Made by a program: the position numbers and the translations under genes. Below, one piece after another: positions 1 to 5,660 of a DNA stretch of 8,341 bases. A model generated the notes under the pieces. That model made no database searches, was not told the origin of the DNA, and saw only the letters and a program-made list of their open reading frames with translations. The DNA lies in the NCBI GenBank assembly GCA_900556055.1, contig USNJ01000091.1, positions 1 to 8,341 of the forward strand, read 5' to 3'. The stretch's first letter is position 1; every line of letters begins with the position of its first letter. The stretch is from an uncultured Ruminococcus sp. GTDB taxonomy: Bacteria; Bacillota; Clostridia; Oscillospirales; Ruminococcaceae.

Positions 1-193
1 CCTCACCGTCAAGCAGGATTTTTCCGCCACTCGGCTCATACAGACCTGCAATGACCTTTGCAAGCGAAGTTTTTCCGCCGCCGTTAGGTCCCGTAACGAC
101 TGTAAGCTTTCCGTCAGGGACAGTCAGATCTATGCCCTTTAAAATTTCTCCGCCCTCCGGAAGCTGCCAGCGTATTCCTTTAAGCTCAAGCAT
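1..193 (-). CDS. ABC-type ATPase, N-terminal part (runs off left edge)
   Basis: Only the first 64 codons are present. The protein begins [20 protein letters not shown] and has a complete Walker [10 protein letters not shown], at residues 35-43, followed by [21 protein letters not shown], the usual start of an ABC nucleotide-binding domain. The Q-loop, signature and Walker B lie outside the window. The start is ATG at 193-191 with an AGAGGA ribosome binding site 6 nt upstream. The SLAKVIAG stretch after Walker A recalls SufC-like cassettes of the Fe-S assembly system and related stand-alone clostridial ATPases, but 64 residues cannot decide the substrate. The gene diverges from the membrane acyltransferase gene and has its own strong promoter. 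ATP-binding cassette identity is secure; subfamily is unknown. Confidence 0.9.
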   Translation of the reverse strand, partial: MLELKGIRWQLPEGGEILKGIDLTVPDGKLTVVTGPNGGGKTSLAKVIAGLYEPSGGKILLDGE

Positions 194-210
194 ATTATTC
201 CTCTTTTCTA

Positions 211-233
211 TATAAAGCTCTTTATAACGTTAT
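211..233. repeat. Overlapping inverted repeats in the ABC ATPase leader
   Basis: TATAAAG (211-217) and CTTTATA (220-226) are exact inverted copies around a 2-nt centre, and they overlap the 10-bp palindrome ATAACGTTAT (224-233). Both lie between the predicted transcription start (about 242, minus strand) and the ribosome binding site of the left-hand ATPase gene. Symmetric sites here could bind a repressor, but the region is AT-rich and short palindromes arise easily by chance. No regulator is assigned. Confidence 0.35.
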
Positions 234-248
234 TTTTCCATGATATAT

Positions 249-277
249 ATTATACTATACTGCTCTAATTTTGTCAA
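249..277 (-). promoter_or_regulatory. Consensus sigma-A promoter for the left ABC ATPase gene
   Basis: Read on the minus strand, TTGACA (277-272) is followed by a 17-nt spacer and TATAAT (254-249), a perfect match to the housekeeping consensus in both boxes and spacing. The predicted start is near 242, giving a leader of about 49 nt before the ATG at 193. Confidence 0.85.
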
Positions 278-310
278 GCAAACGCATTTTCCGTATTTCA
301 CGATTTAAAA

Positions 311-320
311 GGAAATTTCC
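311..320. repeat. Palindrome GGAAATTTCC abutting a -35 box
   Basis: A perfect 10-bp palindrome lies 1 nt upstream of the TTGCTT -35 element (322-327) of the plus-strand operon. It could be an operator, but a single palindrome of this size in AT-rich DNA is weak evidence. Confidence 0.25.
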
Positions 321-321
321 C

Positions 322-350
322 TTGCTTTATTGGCGGAAATATGATAAAAT
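322..350 (+). promoter_or_regulatory. Predicted sigma-A promoter of the acyltransferase-rsmA-capA-WYL operon
   Basis: TTGCTT (322-327), a 17-nt spacer and TAAAAT (345-350) match the housekeeping promoter at 4 of 6 and 5 of 6 positions. The predicted start is about 357, which places the AAGGAG ribosome binding site almost at the 5' end of the transcript and leaves a leader of only about 17 nt. An overlapping TATGAT (340-345) is less well spaced (12 nt). Confidence 0.65.
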
Positions 351-373
351 CATAGAAAAAGGAGATGAAGCCG

Positions 374-1183
374 ATGCCGACAGCCGTGCAGCTGACCGAA
401 AGACCGCCGCAGCCTGCGGAAAAGCCCGCAAAAAAGCGTGTCGAAATACTTGATATCCTCAGAGGTCTGGGCATTCTCTACGTCGTGCTTTATCACGTTC
501 TTTACGATATACAGTATATGTTTTTCCCCTCGGCGGACTGCGGTATTTTTGAGCTTGACAGCCTTTTTATGCGCTTCACTCACATACTTTTTGTCGGCGG
601 ACTGCTGTTTTTCGTTTCGGGGATATGCACGGGATTTTCACGCTCCGTCGCAAAGCGGGGACTTTTCCTGCTTGCCCTCGGCGAACTGCTCACCCTAGGC
701 ACATACATATTCGCCCCCGACCTGCTCATACGCTTCGGCGTTATGACGTTTTTCGGCGCATCTATGCTGATATATGCGGCACTCAGACCTTTGCTGTCAA
801 AGATCGGCGGCATTCCGCTTGCGGTGATATGGCTCGCACTTTTCTTCATATTCCGCACTATGCCGTATGATGACTGCATAAGGCTGCCTTTTCTCACGCT
901 GAATATCCCCGAAACGCTGCATAGCTGTAAATTTCTTTATCCTCTCGGTATAACTTACAAGGAATTTCGCTCTGCGGATTATTTCCCGCTTATCCCGTAC
1001 ATATTTCTTTTCCTCTCGGGAACTGCGATATCCCCGCTTATCATATCCCACAGGGACGATATGCCCGCCTGGTGCATGAAGCGTCTGCCGTTTCTCTCCT
1101 TCTGCGGACGGCACAGCCTTGTCATTTACTTTGCACATCAGCCGATAGCCTTCGGTATACTATATATATTGTCGAAAATATAA
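374..1183 (+). CDS. DUF1624 / heparan-alpha-glucosaminide N-acetyltransferase-like membrane protein
   Basis: A 269-residue, multi-pass inner-membrane protein of the HGSNAT catalytic-domain family (DUF1624), whose members are thought to transfer acyl groups across the membrane to sugars; the bacterial substrate is unknown. After a Pro-rich hydrophilic N-terminus comes the family hallmark RVEILDILRGLGILYVVLYH (residues 22-41), with His41 followed by YD. Further family-like segments are FFVSGICTGF (79-88), FGVMTFFGASMLIYA (121-135), PLIPYIFLFLSG (205-216) and a C-terminal FCGRHSLVIYFAHQP (243-257). About seven hydrophobic helices are visible. I chose ATG 374 because AAGGAG ends at 364, 9 nt before it; the upstream ATG at 365 touches the ribosome binding site directly and is unlikely to be used. 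First gene of the likely operon; 12 nt precede rsmA. Family assignment is good; function is inferred. Confidence 0.85.
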   Translation: MPTAVQLTERPPQPAEKPAKKRVEILDILRGLGILYVVLYHVLYDIQYMFFPSADCGIFELDSLFMRFTHILFVGGLLFFVSGICTGFSRSVAKRGLFLLALGELLTLGTYIFAPDLLIRFGVMTFFGASMLIYAALRPLLSKIGGIPLAVIWLALFFIFRTMPYDDCIRLPFLTLNIPETLHSCKFLYPLGITYKEFRSADYFPLIPYIFLFLSGTAISPLIISHRDDMPAWCMKRLPFLSFCGRHSLVIYFAHQPIAFGILYILSKI

Positions 1184-1195
1184 AGGAATCAAACA

Positions 1196-2050
1196 ATGGA
1201 AAATCTAACAAACATAAGTGTAATAAAGTCGCTGTTCGAGCGCCACGGCTTTTCATTCTCGAAAACTCTGGGACAGAACTTTCTCGTCAATCCGTCAGTC
1301 TGCCCGAAAATAGCCGAGCTGGGAAATGCCAAAAAGGGCTTCGGCATTATCGAGATAGGCACGGGCGTGGGCGTTCTGACGCATGAGCTTGCCCTGCGTG
1401 CCGACAAGGTGGATGCTATCGAGATAGACAGCCGCCTCATCCCGATACTGAACGAAACACTCGCCGAGCATAAAAACATAAAAATAATCAACGACGACGT
1501 TATGAATGTCGATCTCAGAAAGCTTATCGAAGATGATTTTGCGGGACTTGACTGCGCCGTATGCGCAAATCTGCCGTATTATATCACATCTCCGATAATA
1601 ATGATGCTGCTGGAAAGCCGCCTGCCGATAAGATCGGTGACGGTCATGGTGCAGAAAGAAGCGGCGGTGCGCCTGTGCGCCGAGCTTGGCACAAGAGATG
1701 TCGGCGCAGTATCCGTCTGCGTGAGATATTTCTCCGAGCCTGAGATACTTTTCAATGTTTCAAGAGGAAGCTTCATGCCGCCCCCGAACGTTGACAGCTG
1801 CGTTATCAGGCTCAATATCCGTGAGAAAACTCCCGACGGCGTGACAGATGAAAAGCGGTTTTTCAGGGTAGTCAGAGGGGCATTCTCCCAGCGCAGAAAA
1901 ACACTTGCGAACTCGCTCTCCTCGGCTCTCGGCATAGACAAGCAGGAGATAACACGGGTGATAGAAAGCGTCGGTCTGCCGTCAAATATCCGACCCGAAC
2001 AGCTTAAAATGGAAGATTTCATCGCAGTTGCCGAAAAAATAAGCATATAA
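1196..2050 (+). CDS. rsmA: 16S rRNA (adenine(1518)-N6/adenine(1519)-N6)-dimethyltransferase RsmA
   Basis: RsmA (KsgA) uses S-adenosylmethionine to dimethylate two adjacent adenines in the helix 45 loop of 16S rRNA, a late step in small-subunit assembly. The 284-residue length is normal for the family. Visible motifs, in order, are LGQNFLVNP (25-33); the SAM-binding loop IEIGTGVG (52-59); the acidic EID (76-78) that contacts the ribose; DD (100-101); the catalytic NLPYYITSP (125-133); the MVQKEAAVRL block (151-160); FMPPPNVDS (193-201); and RGAFSQRRKTLANSL (227-241) in the C-terminal domain. ATG 1196 follows AAAGGA with an 8-nt spacer. It lies 12 nt after the acyltransferase gene and 11 nt before capA, so co-transcription is likely. 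Nothing is missing or odd in the sequence; loss of this enzyme is the classic basis of kasugamycin resistance. Confidence 0.97.
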   Translation: MENLTNISVIKSLFERHGFSFSKTLGQNFLVNPSVCPKIAELGNAKKGFGIIEIGTGVGVLTHELALRADKVDAIEIDSRLIPILNETLAEHKNIKIINDDVMNVDLRKLIEDDFAGLDCAVCANLPYYITSPIIMMLLESRLPIRSVTVMVQKEAAVRLCAELGTRDVGAVSVCVRYFSEPEILFNVSRGSFMPPPNVDSCVIRLNIREKTPDGVTDEKRFFRVVRGAFSQRRKTLANSLSSALGIDKQEITRVIESVGLPSNIRPEQLKMEDFIAVAEKISI

Positions 2051-2061
2051 GGAATGAGCAT

Positions 2062-3342
2062 ATGATAAAGACAAAGCTTACTGCGCTTGCGGCTGCTCTC
2101 ATGCTGCTTGCGTCCTGCACTAAAATAGAAAATGTCCCGACAGGCGGCGAGATAACATCAGCCGGACCCGATACGGAAACAACAGCCGAAACGACCGTCA
2201 CCGAAACGGAAACGACAACGACAGCTCCGCCCGAACCCGAATATGCCGAGATATCCTTCCTCGCAGTCGGCGATAATCTCATACATTCGAGCATCTACAA
2301 GCAGGCGGCGGCAAGGGCTGCGGCAAACGGCAAAACGGGCTATGATTTTGAATATGCCTACAAGAATATCGGGGACGATATCGCAGCGGCTGACATTGCC
2401 GTGATAAATCAGGAAACTCTTATCTGCAACGGACTTTACGAGCCTTCTACCTATCCTATGTTCAATTCCCCGCCCGAGCTTGGCGACCATATGCTTGACA
2501 TAGGCTTTGACGTGTTCACGATAGCAAACAATCACACTCTGGACAAAGGCACAGACGGACTTTCTGCGTGCCTTGACTACTGGGCGGCACGTCCGCAGGC
2601 AGTTGTGGCTGGCGCATACCGTGACAAGGAGGACGAGTCGCATATCCGCACGCTTGAAAAGGACGGCGTTGTATTCTCGTTCCTTGCCTACACTGAGTCG
2701 CTGAACGGTCTTTCCCTCCCCGAAAATTCGCCGCTCGTTATCGGCAGGACGGGAGATACCGACCTTATGTGCGAACAGATAAAAGCAGCCAAGGAGATAT
2801 CGGATATCTGCGTTGTGGCACTTCACTGGGGCGTTGAAAATTCTGATATCATAAGCGAGGAGCAGCGCATCACGGCGAAAAAGCTTGCCGATGCGGGTGC
2901 GGATATCATAATCGGAAATCATCCGCACGTTCTGCGTGATATCGAGGTCATCGAGCGTGAGGACGGCGGCGAAACCGTCTGCGCATATTCCCTCGGAAAC
3001 TTCATCTCGGCGCAGAATGTCGGTCAGAACCTTATCGGCGGGATTCTTACATTCGATATCAAAGTAAACCTTGACGACAGGAGCTTTGACCTTGACAATA
3101 TCCTGCTGACTCCCATCGTAACGCATTATGACGGAAATTACCATGATATAAGGATATACAAGCTTTCGGAATATCCCCGTGAGCTGGCTGATTCGCATGG
3201 AGTGCGGAATTACTCAAAATTCGGATATGACTACATATATGCGGTGCTTGAACAGAACATAAGCCCGCAGTTTCTGAACATTGAAAGGGGCAATGAAGAT
3301 GCCGAAATCACAGGGCTGCAAGAACAAGCTCCTGCTGCTTGA
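2062..3342 (+). CDS. CapA-family (PGA_cap) metallophosphoesterase-like lipoprotein
   Basis: A 426-residue predicted lipoprotein. Residues 1-18 form a signal peptide ending in the lipobox LASC with Cys19 as the lipid-anchored residue. A Thr/Glu-rich linker (about 38-60) tethers the globular domain. That domain is of the CapA/PgsA family, which has a metallophosphoesterase-like fold and was first known from poly-gamma-glutamate capsule synthesis. Matching motifs are AVGDNLIH (68-75), NQETLI (116-121), ANNHTLDKG (155-163), LHWGVE (254-259), GNHPHVLRDIE (285-295) and YSLGNF (309-314). ATG 2062 follows TAAGGA by 8 nt. No pgsB/capB or pgsC genes are in the window, so a capsule role is not shown; many such lipoproteins stand alone in gut Firmicutes with unknown substrates. 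Its last 44 nt overlap the WYL gene, and the C-terminal 15 or so residues are therefore constrained by two frames. Confidence 0.9.
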   Translation: MIKTKLTALAAALMLLASCTKIENVPTGGEITSAGPDTETTAETTVTETETTTTAPPEPEYAEISFLAVGDNLIHSSIYKQAAARAAANGKTGYDFEYAYKNIGDDIAAADIAVINQETLICNGLYEPSTYPMFNSPPELGDHMLDIGFDVFTIANNHTLDKGTDGLSACLDYWAARPQAVVAGAYRDKEDESHIRTLEKDGVVFSFLAYTESLNGLSLPENSPLVIGRTGDTDLMCEQIKAAKEISDICVVALHWGVENSDIISEEQRITAKKLADAGADIIIGNHPHVLRDIEVIEREDGGETVCAYSLGNFISAQNVGQNLIGGILTFDIKVNLDDRSFDLDNILLTPIVTHYDGNYHDIRIYKLSEYPRELADSHGVRNYSKFGYDYIYAVLEQNISPQFLNIERGNEDAEITGLQEQAPAA

Positions 3343-4249
3343 ACGCTTTTTTGAAAGCAGGACAGATGAAGAGCATTACGTCACTCTGAGCGACATACTC
3401 GCCGAGCTTTCCTCTCACGGGATATCCGCAGAACGCAAGTCGATATACAGCGACATAAATACGCTGCGTGAGATGGGCATGGACATACGCATGAGGGGCA
3501 GAAACGGCTATTATCTCGCAGAAAGGACATTTTCCGCCGATGATATCAGGCTTTTGTCTGAGCTGGTTTTATCATCGAAATATGTTCCGGCGAAAAAATC
3601 CGCAGAGCTGTGCGAAAAGCTTAAGACCCTGACAAGCGCATATCATGCCGATAATATAAAGCGGAACATCTTCCCCGCCGACAGGGCAAAAGCGTCGGAT
3701 ATTGATGCCCGTGCTGCCGTAAATGCCGCAGAAACGGCAATAAACAGCGGCAAAACCATGTCATTTTGCTATGTTTCCTATATTTCGGGACGTGACATCG
3801 TATATGAAAACGGCGGAGAGCCTATGACCGTTTCACCGCTAGCTGTCATGACTGTGAATGGAGAATTCATCATCGCAGCGGACTATAACGGAGATGTGCT
3901 GCCGTTTTATGCCGAAAGGATATCCGAACCGTCCGTCGGCGATGCTGACGGCGCAAAGCGGAAATTCAATGCACAGGAATTTGCGGACAGCATAAGAAAG
4001 TTCCGTTCGGAAAAGGCGGACGCTGTTACGATTGAATGCGAAAGCTCGGTTTTAAGCCGTATGTACGGCATTTTCGGACGTGATATGACTGTCGCAGAAG
4101 CTGAGGAAACAGCTCTTGTTTCCGTGAAATGCGGACTTACCGAGGAATTTTTCGGCGCAGTAGCATCGTTCGGCGGAAAAGCGAGAGTTATCCTCCCGGA
4201 AGACGCGGCGGAGGAATATGAGCGGTTTGCGGAGAAGATAAGCGGATAA
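3299..4249 (+). CDS. WYL-domain transcriptional regulator with N-terminal winged helix
   Basis: A 316-residue regulator of the YafY/DeoR-like WYL class. Residues 8-75 form a winged helix-turn-helix, with recognition-helix region ISAERKSIYSDINTLREMGM (42-61) followed by the wing RGRNGYYLAER (67-77). Residues about 140-215 fit a WYL ligand- or nucleotide-sensing domain (PMTVSPLAVMTVNGEFIIAA, then FYAERIS), and 240-316 fit the C-terminal WCX extension. The literal W-Y-L triad is not conserved, as is common in clostridial members. I chose ATG 3299 because GAAAGGGG ends at 3290, 8 nt upstream; the TTG at 3281 and the ATG at 3293 sit before or against that site. The gene overlaps capA by 44 nt, suggesting translational coupling. 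Target and ligand are unknown; it may control its own operon or act elsewhere. Confidence 0.85.
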   Translation: MPKSQGCKNKLLLLERFFESRTDEEHYVTLSDILAELSSHGISAERKSIYSDINTLREMGMDIRMRGRNGYYLAERTFSADDIRLLSELVLSSKYVPAKKSAELCEKLKTLTSAYHADNIKRNIFPADRAKASDIDARAAVNAAETAINSGKTMSFCYVSYISGRDIVYENGGEPMTVSPLAVMTVNGEFIIAADYNGDVLPFYAERISEPSVGDADGAKRKFNAQEFADSIRKFRSEKADAVTIECESSVLSRMYGIFGRDMTVAEAEETALVSVKCGLTEEFFGAVASFGGKARVILPEDAAEEYERFAEKISG

Positions 4250-4264
4250 ACGCAAACGAAATGC

Positions 4265-4293
4265 TTGACAAAACAGCGGAAATCGGTTATAAT
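4265..4293 (+). promoter_or_regulatory. Consensus sigma-A promoter of rnpB
   Basis: TTGACA (4265-4270), a 17-nt spacer and TATAAT (4288-4293) are a perfect housekeeping promoter. The predicted start near 4300 coincides with the 5' strand of helix P1 of RNase P RNA (4301-4310), so little or no 5' processing is needed. The -35 box begins 15 nt after the WYL stop codon. Confidence 0.92.
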
Positions 4294-4300
4294 TTATCCT

Positions 4301-4648
4301 GCGAGTAAGCTATGCGATAGCGTGAACGCTTTATGGTCACGAGGAAAGTCCGGGCATCACAGAGCGGGGCAGCTGCTAACGGCAGCCGAGGGCGACCTTA
4401 GGGCTAGTGCAGCAGAAACAGACTGCCGTCTTTTGACGGTGATGGTGGAAAGGCGAGGTAAGAGCTCACCGGCGTACAGGCGACTGTGCGGCCATGTAAA
4501 CCCTGTCCGATGCAACGTCTATTGGTACAGTACGTCAATGTCTGCTCGGCAGGCGTGCTGTAATGACGGCTTGAACTCCTGCGGCAACGAGGAGTCTGGA
4601 TAGATTATCGCACACGACAGAACCCGGCTTATCGGCTTAGTCGCACCC
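4301..4648 (+). ncRNA. rnpB: RNase P RNA, type A (catalytic subunit of ribonuclease P)
   Basis: This is the ribozyme that removes 5' leaders from pre-tRNAs. Conserved blocks are easy to see: GAGGAAAGTCCGGGC (4341-4355), GGTAAGAGCTCACCGG (4457-4472), GGCCATGTAAACCC (about 4490-4503) and ACAGAACCCGGCTTATCGG (4617-4635). The termini close on each other: helix P1 pairs 4301-4310 with 4635-4644 with a single G-G mismatch, and helix P2 pairs TGCGATA (4313-4319) with TATCGCA (4606-4612). P3 is the short hairpin at 4319-4330. The block order and the 3' half align by eye with E. coli type A RNA rather than the Bacillus type B RNA, as expected for Clostridia. The length of about 348 nt is normal. The exact 3' end is uncertain by a few nt. 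An open frame of 112 codons across it is fortuitous. Confidence 0.96.
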
Positions 4649-4683
4649 CTTGATAATAAGGAGAATGCATCGTCATTCCCTAT

Positions 4684-4711
4684 GAGAGCTGTAAAAACGG
4701 CTCTCTTTTTT
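4684..4711 (+). terminator. Intrinsic terminator after rnpB
   Basis: GAGAGCTG (4684-4691) pairs with CGGCTCTC (4698-4705), giving 8 bp with one G-U pair around the loop TAAAAA, and is followed directly by six T residues (4706-4711). It lies 35 nt beyond the end of the rnpB P1 helix and would end both rnpB and any read-through from the upstream operon. Confidence 0.9.
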
Positions 4712-4712
4712 G

Positions 4713-4726
4713 TTTACAATAGTAAA
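4713..4726. repeat. Inverted repeat TTTAC-N4-GTAAA
   Basis: TTTAC (4713-4717) and GTAAA (4722-4726) are exact inverted copies with a 4-nt centre. The same GTAAAT/ATTTAC word recurs at 4731-4736 and 4826-4831 in this intergenic region, the last copy 4 nt before the exporter -35 box. This spacing would suit a regulator binding several sites, but it lies over 100 nt upstream of the promoter and AT-rich background makes it weak. Confidence 0.35.
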
Positions 4727-4835
4727 TCCAATTTACATATTCATAAATATCAGCGGGATTATCTTTTGAATTTTGATATATATATTAAGTTATGCTTTAT
4801 AAACATAAAGAAAAGCTAAAGATATGTAAATTCCA
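4727..4835. repeat. Possible 101-bp MITE-like insertion with 10-bp terminal inverted repeats
   Basis: ATTTACATAT (4731-4740) and ATATGTAAAT (4822-4831) are perfect inverted copies, and each is flanked on its outer side by the same tetranucleotide TCCA (4727-4730 and 4832-4835), as a 4-bp target duplication would look. The 101-bp interior is AT-rich and non-coding. The right-hand TCCA touches the TTGACA -35 box of the exporter operon, so an insertion here would change the sequence immediately upstream of that promoter. Alternatively the repeats are operator half-sites or chance in AT-rich DNA. A single copy in one window cannot prove mobility. Confidence 0.35.
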
Positions 4836-4864
4836 TTGACACGGGCGTATATATGTGCTATCCT
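4836..4864 (+). promoter_or_regulatory. Predicted sigma-A promoter of the ABC exporter operon
   Basis: TTGACA (4836-4841), a 17-nt spacer and TATCCT (4859-4864) with a TGC extended -10 (4856-4858). The consensus -35 and the extended -10 compensate for the weaker hexamer. The predicted start is near 4871, about 46 nt before the ATG. The TTG inside this -35 box opens a 27-codon in-frame extension of the ATPase gene, which is not a plausible translation start. Confidence 0.7.
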
Positions 4865-4916
4865 ATATACAGAGATAAAAAAACAAACAGACTCAGGGAA
4901 GGAATGGTCAATAGCT

Positions 4917-5660
4917 ATGGGTAACATCTTAGAAGTAAAGGGTCTATCCAAATCCTATAAAAAAGGCGTTATGTCTGCGGACAATGTAAGCTTTGAGGTC
5001 GGCGAAGGCGAGATATTCGCTCTTATCGGACCCAACGGCGCAGGCAAAACGACAACTATCAGAATGATATCAACACTTATCACCCCGACAGGCGGAGATG
5101 CTTTCGTGGACGGTCACAGCATCGTGAAGGAACCCGGAAAGGTCCGTGAATGCATAACCTATCTCCCCGACGAGGCAGGCGCATACAAGACCATGACAGG
5201 CAAGCAGTACCTCGACTTCATGGCAGGTCTTTTCACAGATGACAGGCACATCGCAGAGCAGTATGTTCAGACAGCGATAAACATCTGCGGACTCGGAACA
5301 AGGCTCGATGAAAAGATAGGCAGCTATTCACGAGGCATGATAAGAAAGCTCCTCCTTTCAAGAGCGGTAATGACACAGCCTAAGCTCGCTATCATGGACG
5401 AAGCAACATCGGGACTTGACGTTATCAATGCGCTTGAAATAAGAAAGATGATAAAGAAGCTTTCAAAGGAAACGGGAATGTCCTTCCTGCTTTCATCTCA
5501 CAATATGCTCGAGATAGAATATGTTTCGGACAGAGTGGGCATCATCACAAAGGGAAAGCTGATGGTGACGGGAGCAATTGACGAGCTGAAGCAGAGATAC
5601 AATGCTGCAAATCTCGAGGAAGTCTTTGAAAGGGTGGTAATTGAAAATGAAGTTCGGTAA
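4917..5660 (+). CDS. ABC-2 / NatA-type exporter ATP-binding protein
   Basis: A 247-residue nucleotide-binding subunit that would power the permease encoded next to it. Walker A is GPNGAGKTT (38-46). The Q-loop region reads TYLPDEAGAY (81-90), with acidic residues where most ABC proteins have Gln, a variant usual in the NatA/ABC-2 drug or sodium exporter branch. The signature is degenerate, YSRGM (137-141) in place of LSGGQ, also typical of this branch. Walker B is LAIMDEATSGLD (157-168) and the switch histidine is His195 in SSHNM. I placed the start at ATG 4917, giving a conventional N-terminus MGNILEVKGLSKSY; GGGAAGGA upstream is 13 nt away, a rather long spacing. The gene ends inside the start of the permease gene (14-nt overlap). 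Substrate is unknown; sodium, peptide or drug export are all possible. Confidence 0.92.
   Translation: MGNILEVKGLSKSYKKGVMSADNVSFEVGEGEIFALIGPNGAGKTTTIRMISTLITPTGGDAFVDGHSIVKEPGKVRECITYLPDEAGAYKTMTGKQYLDFMAGLFTDDRHIAEQYVQTAINICGLGTRLDEKIGSYSRGMIRKLLLSRAVMTQPKLAIMDEATSGLDVINALEIRKMIKKLSKETGMSFLLSSHNMLEIEYVSDRVGIITKGKLMVTGAIDELKQRYNAANLEEVFERVVIENEVR

Noticed and set aside
1579..2061. A 160-codon minus-strand open frame inside rsmA
   Set aside because: It is a shadow of the conserved rsmA gene with no separate signals.
2164..2240. Repetitive ACGGAAAC/ACGACA-like DNA in capA that resembles short tandem repeats
   Set aside because: It encodes the Thr/Glu-rich linker after the lipobox, a normal low-complexity spacer in Gram-positive lipoproteins, and the units are not regular.
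2158..3198. A 346-codon open frame on the minus strand opposite capA
   Set aside because: It lies wholly inside capA, whose motifs are clear, has no recognisable domain and no plausible ribosome binding site. GC-biased third positions of capA keep the opposite strand open.
4265..4603. A 112-codon plus-strand open frame
   Set aside because: It starts in the rnpB -35 box and reads through the conserved RNase P RNA helices; the RNA gene explains the sequence.
4665..4685. A six-codon leader-like frame (MHRHSL) behind AAGGAG, running into the rnpB terminator
   Set aside because: It has the form of an attenuator leader, but it follows a structural RNA, the terminator has no alternative antiterminator fold that I can see, and no biosynthetic gene follows directly.
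4836..4916. A 27-residue N-terminal extension of the ABC ATPase from TTG 4836
   Set aside because: The TTG is the first three bases of the TTGACA -35 box, the extension is unlike the family, and the usual N-terminus begins at ATG 4917.
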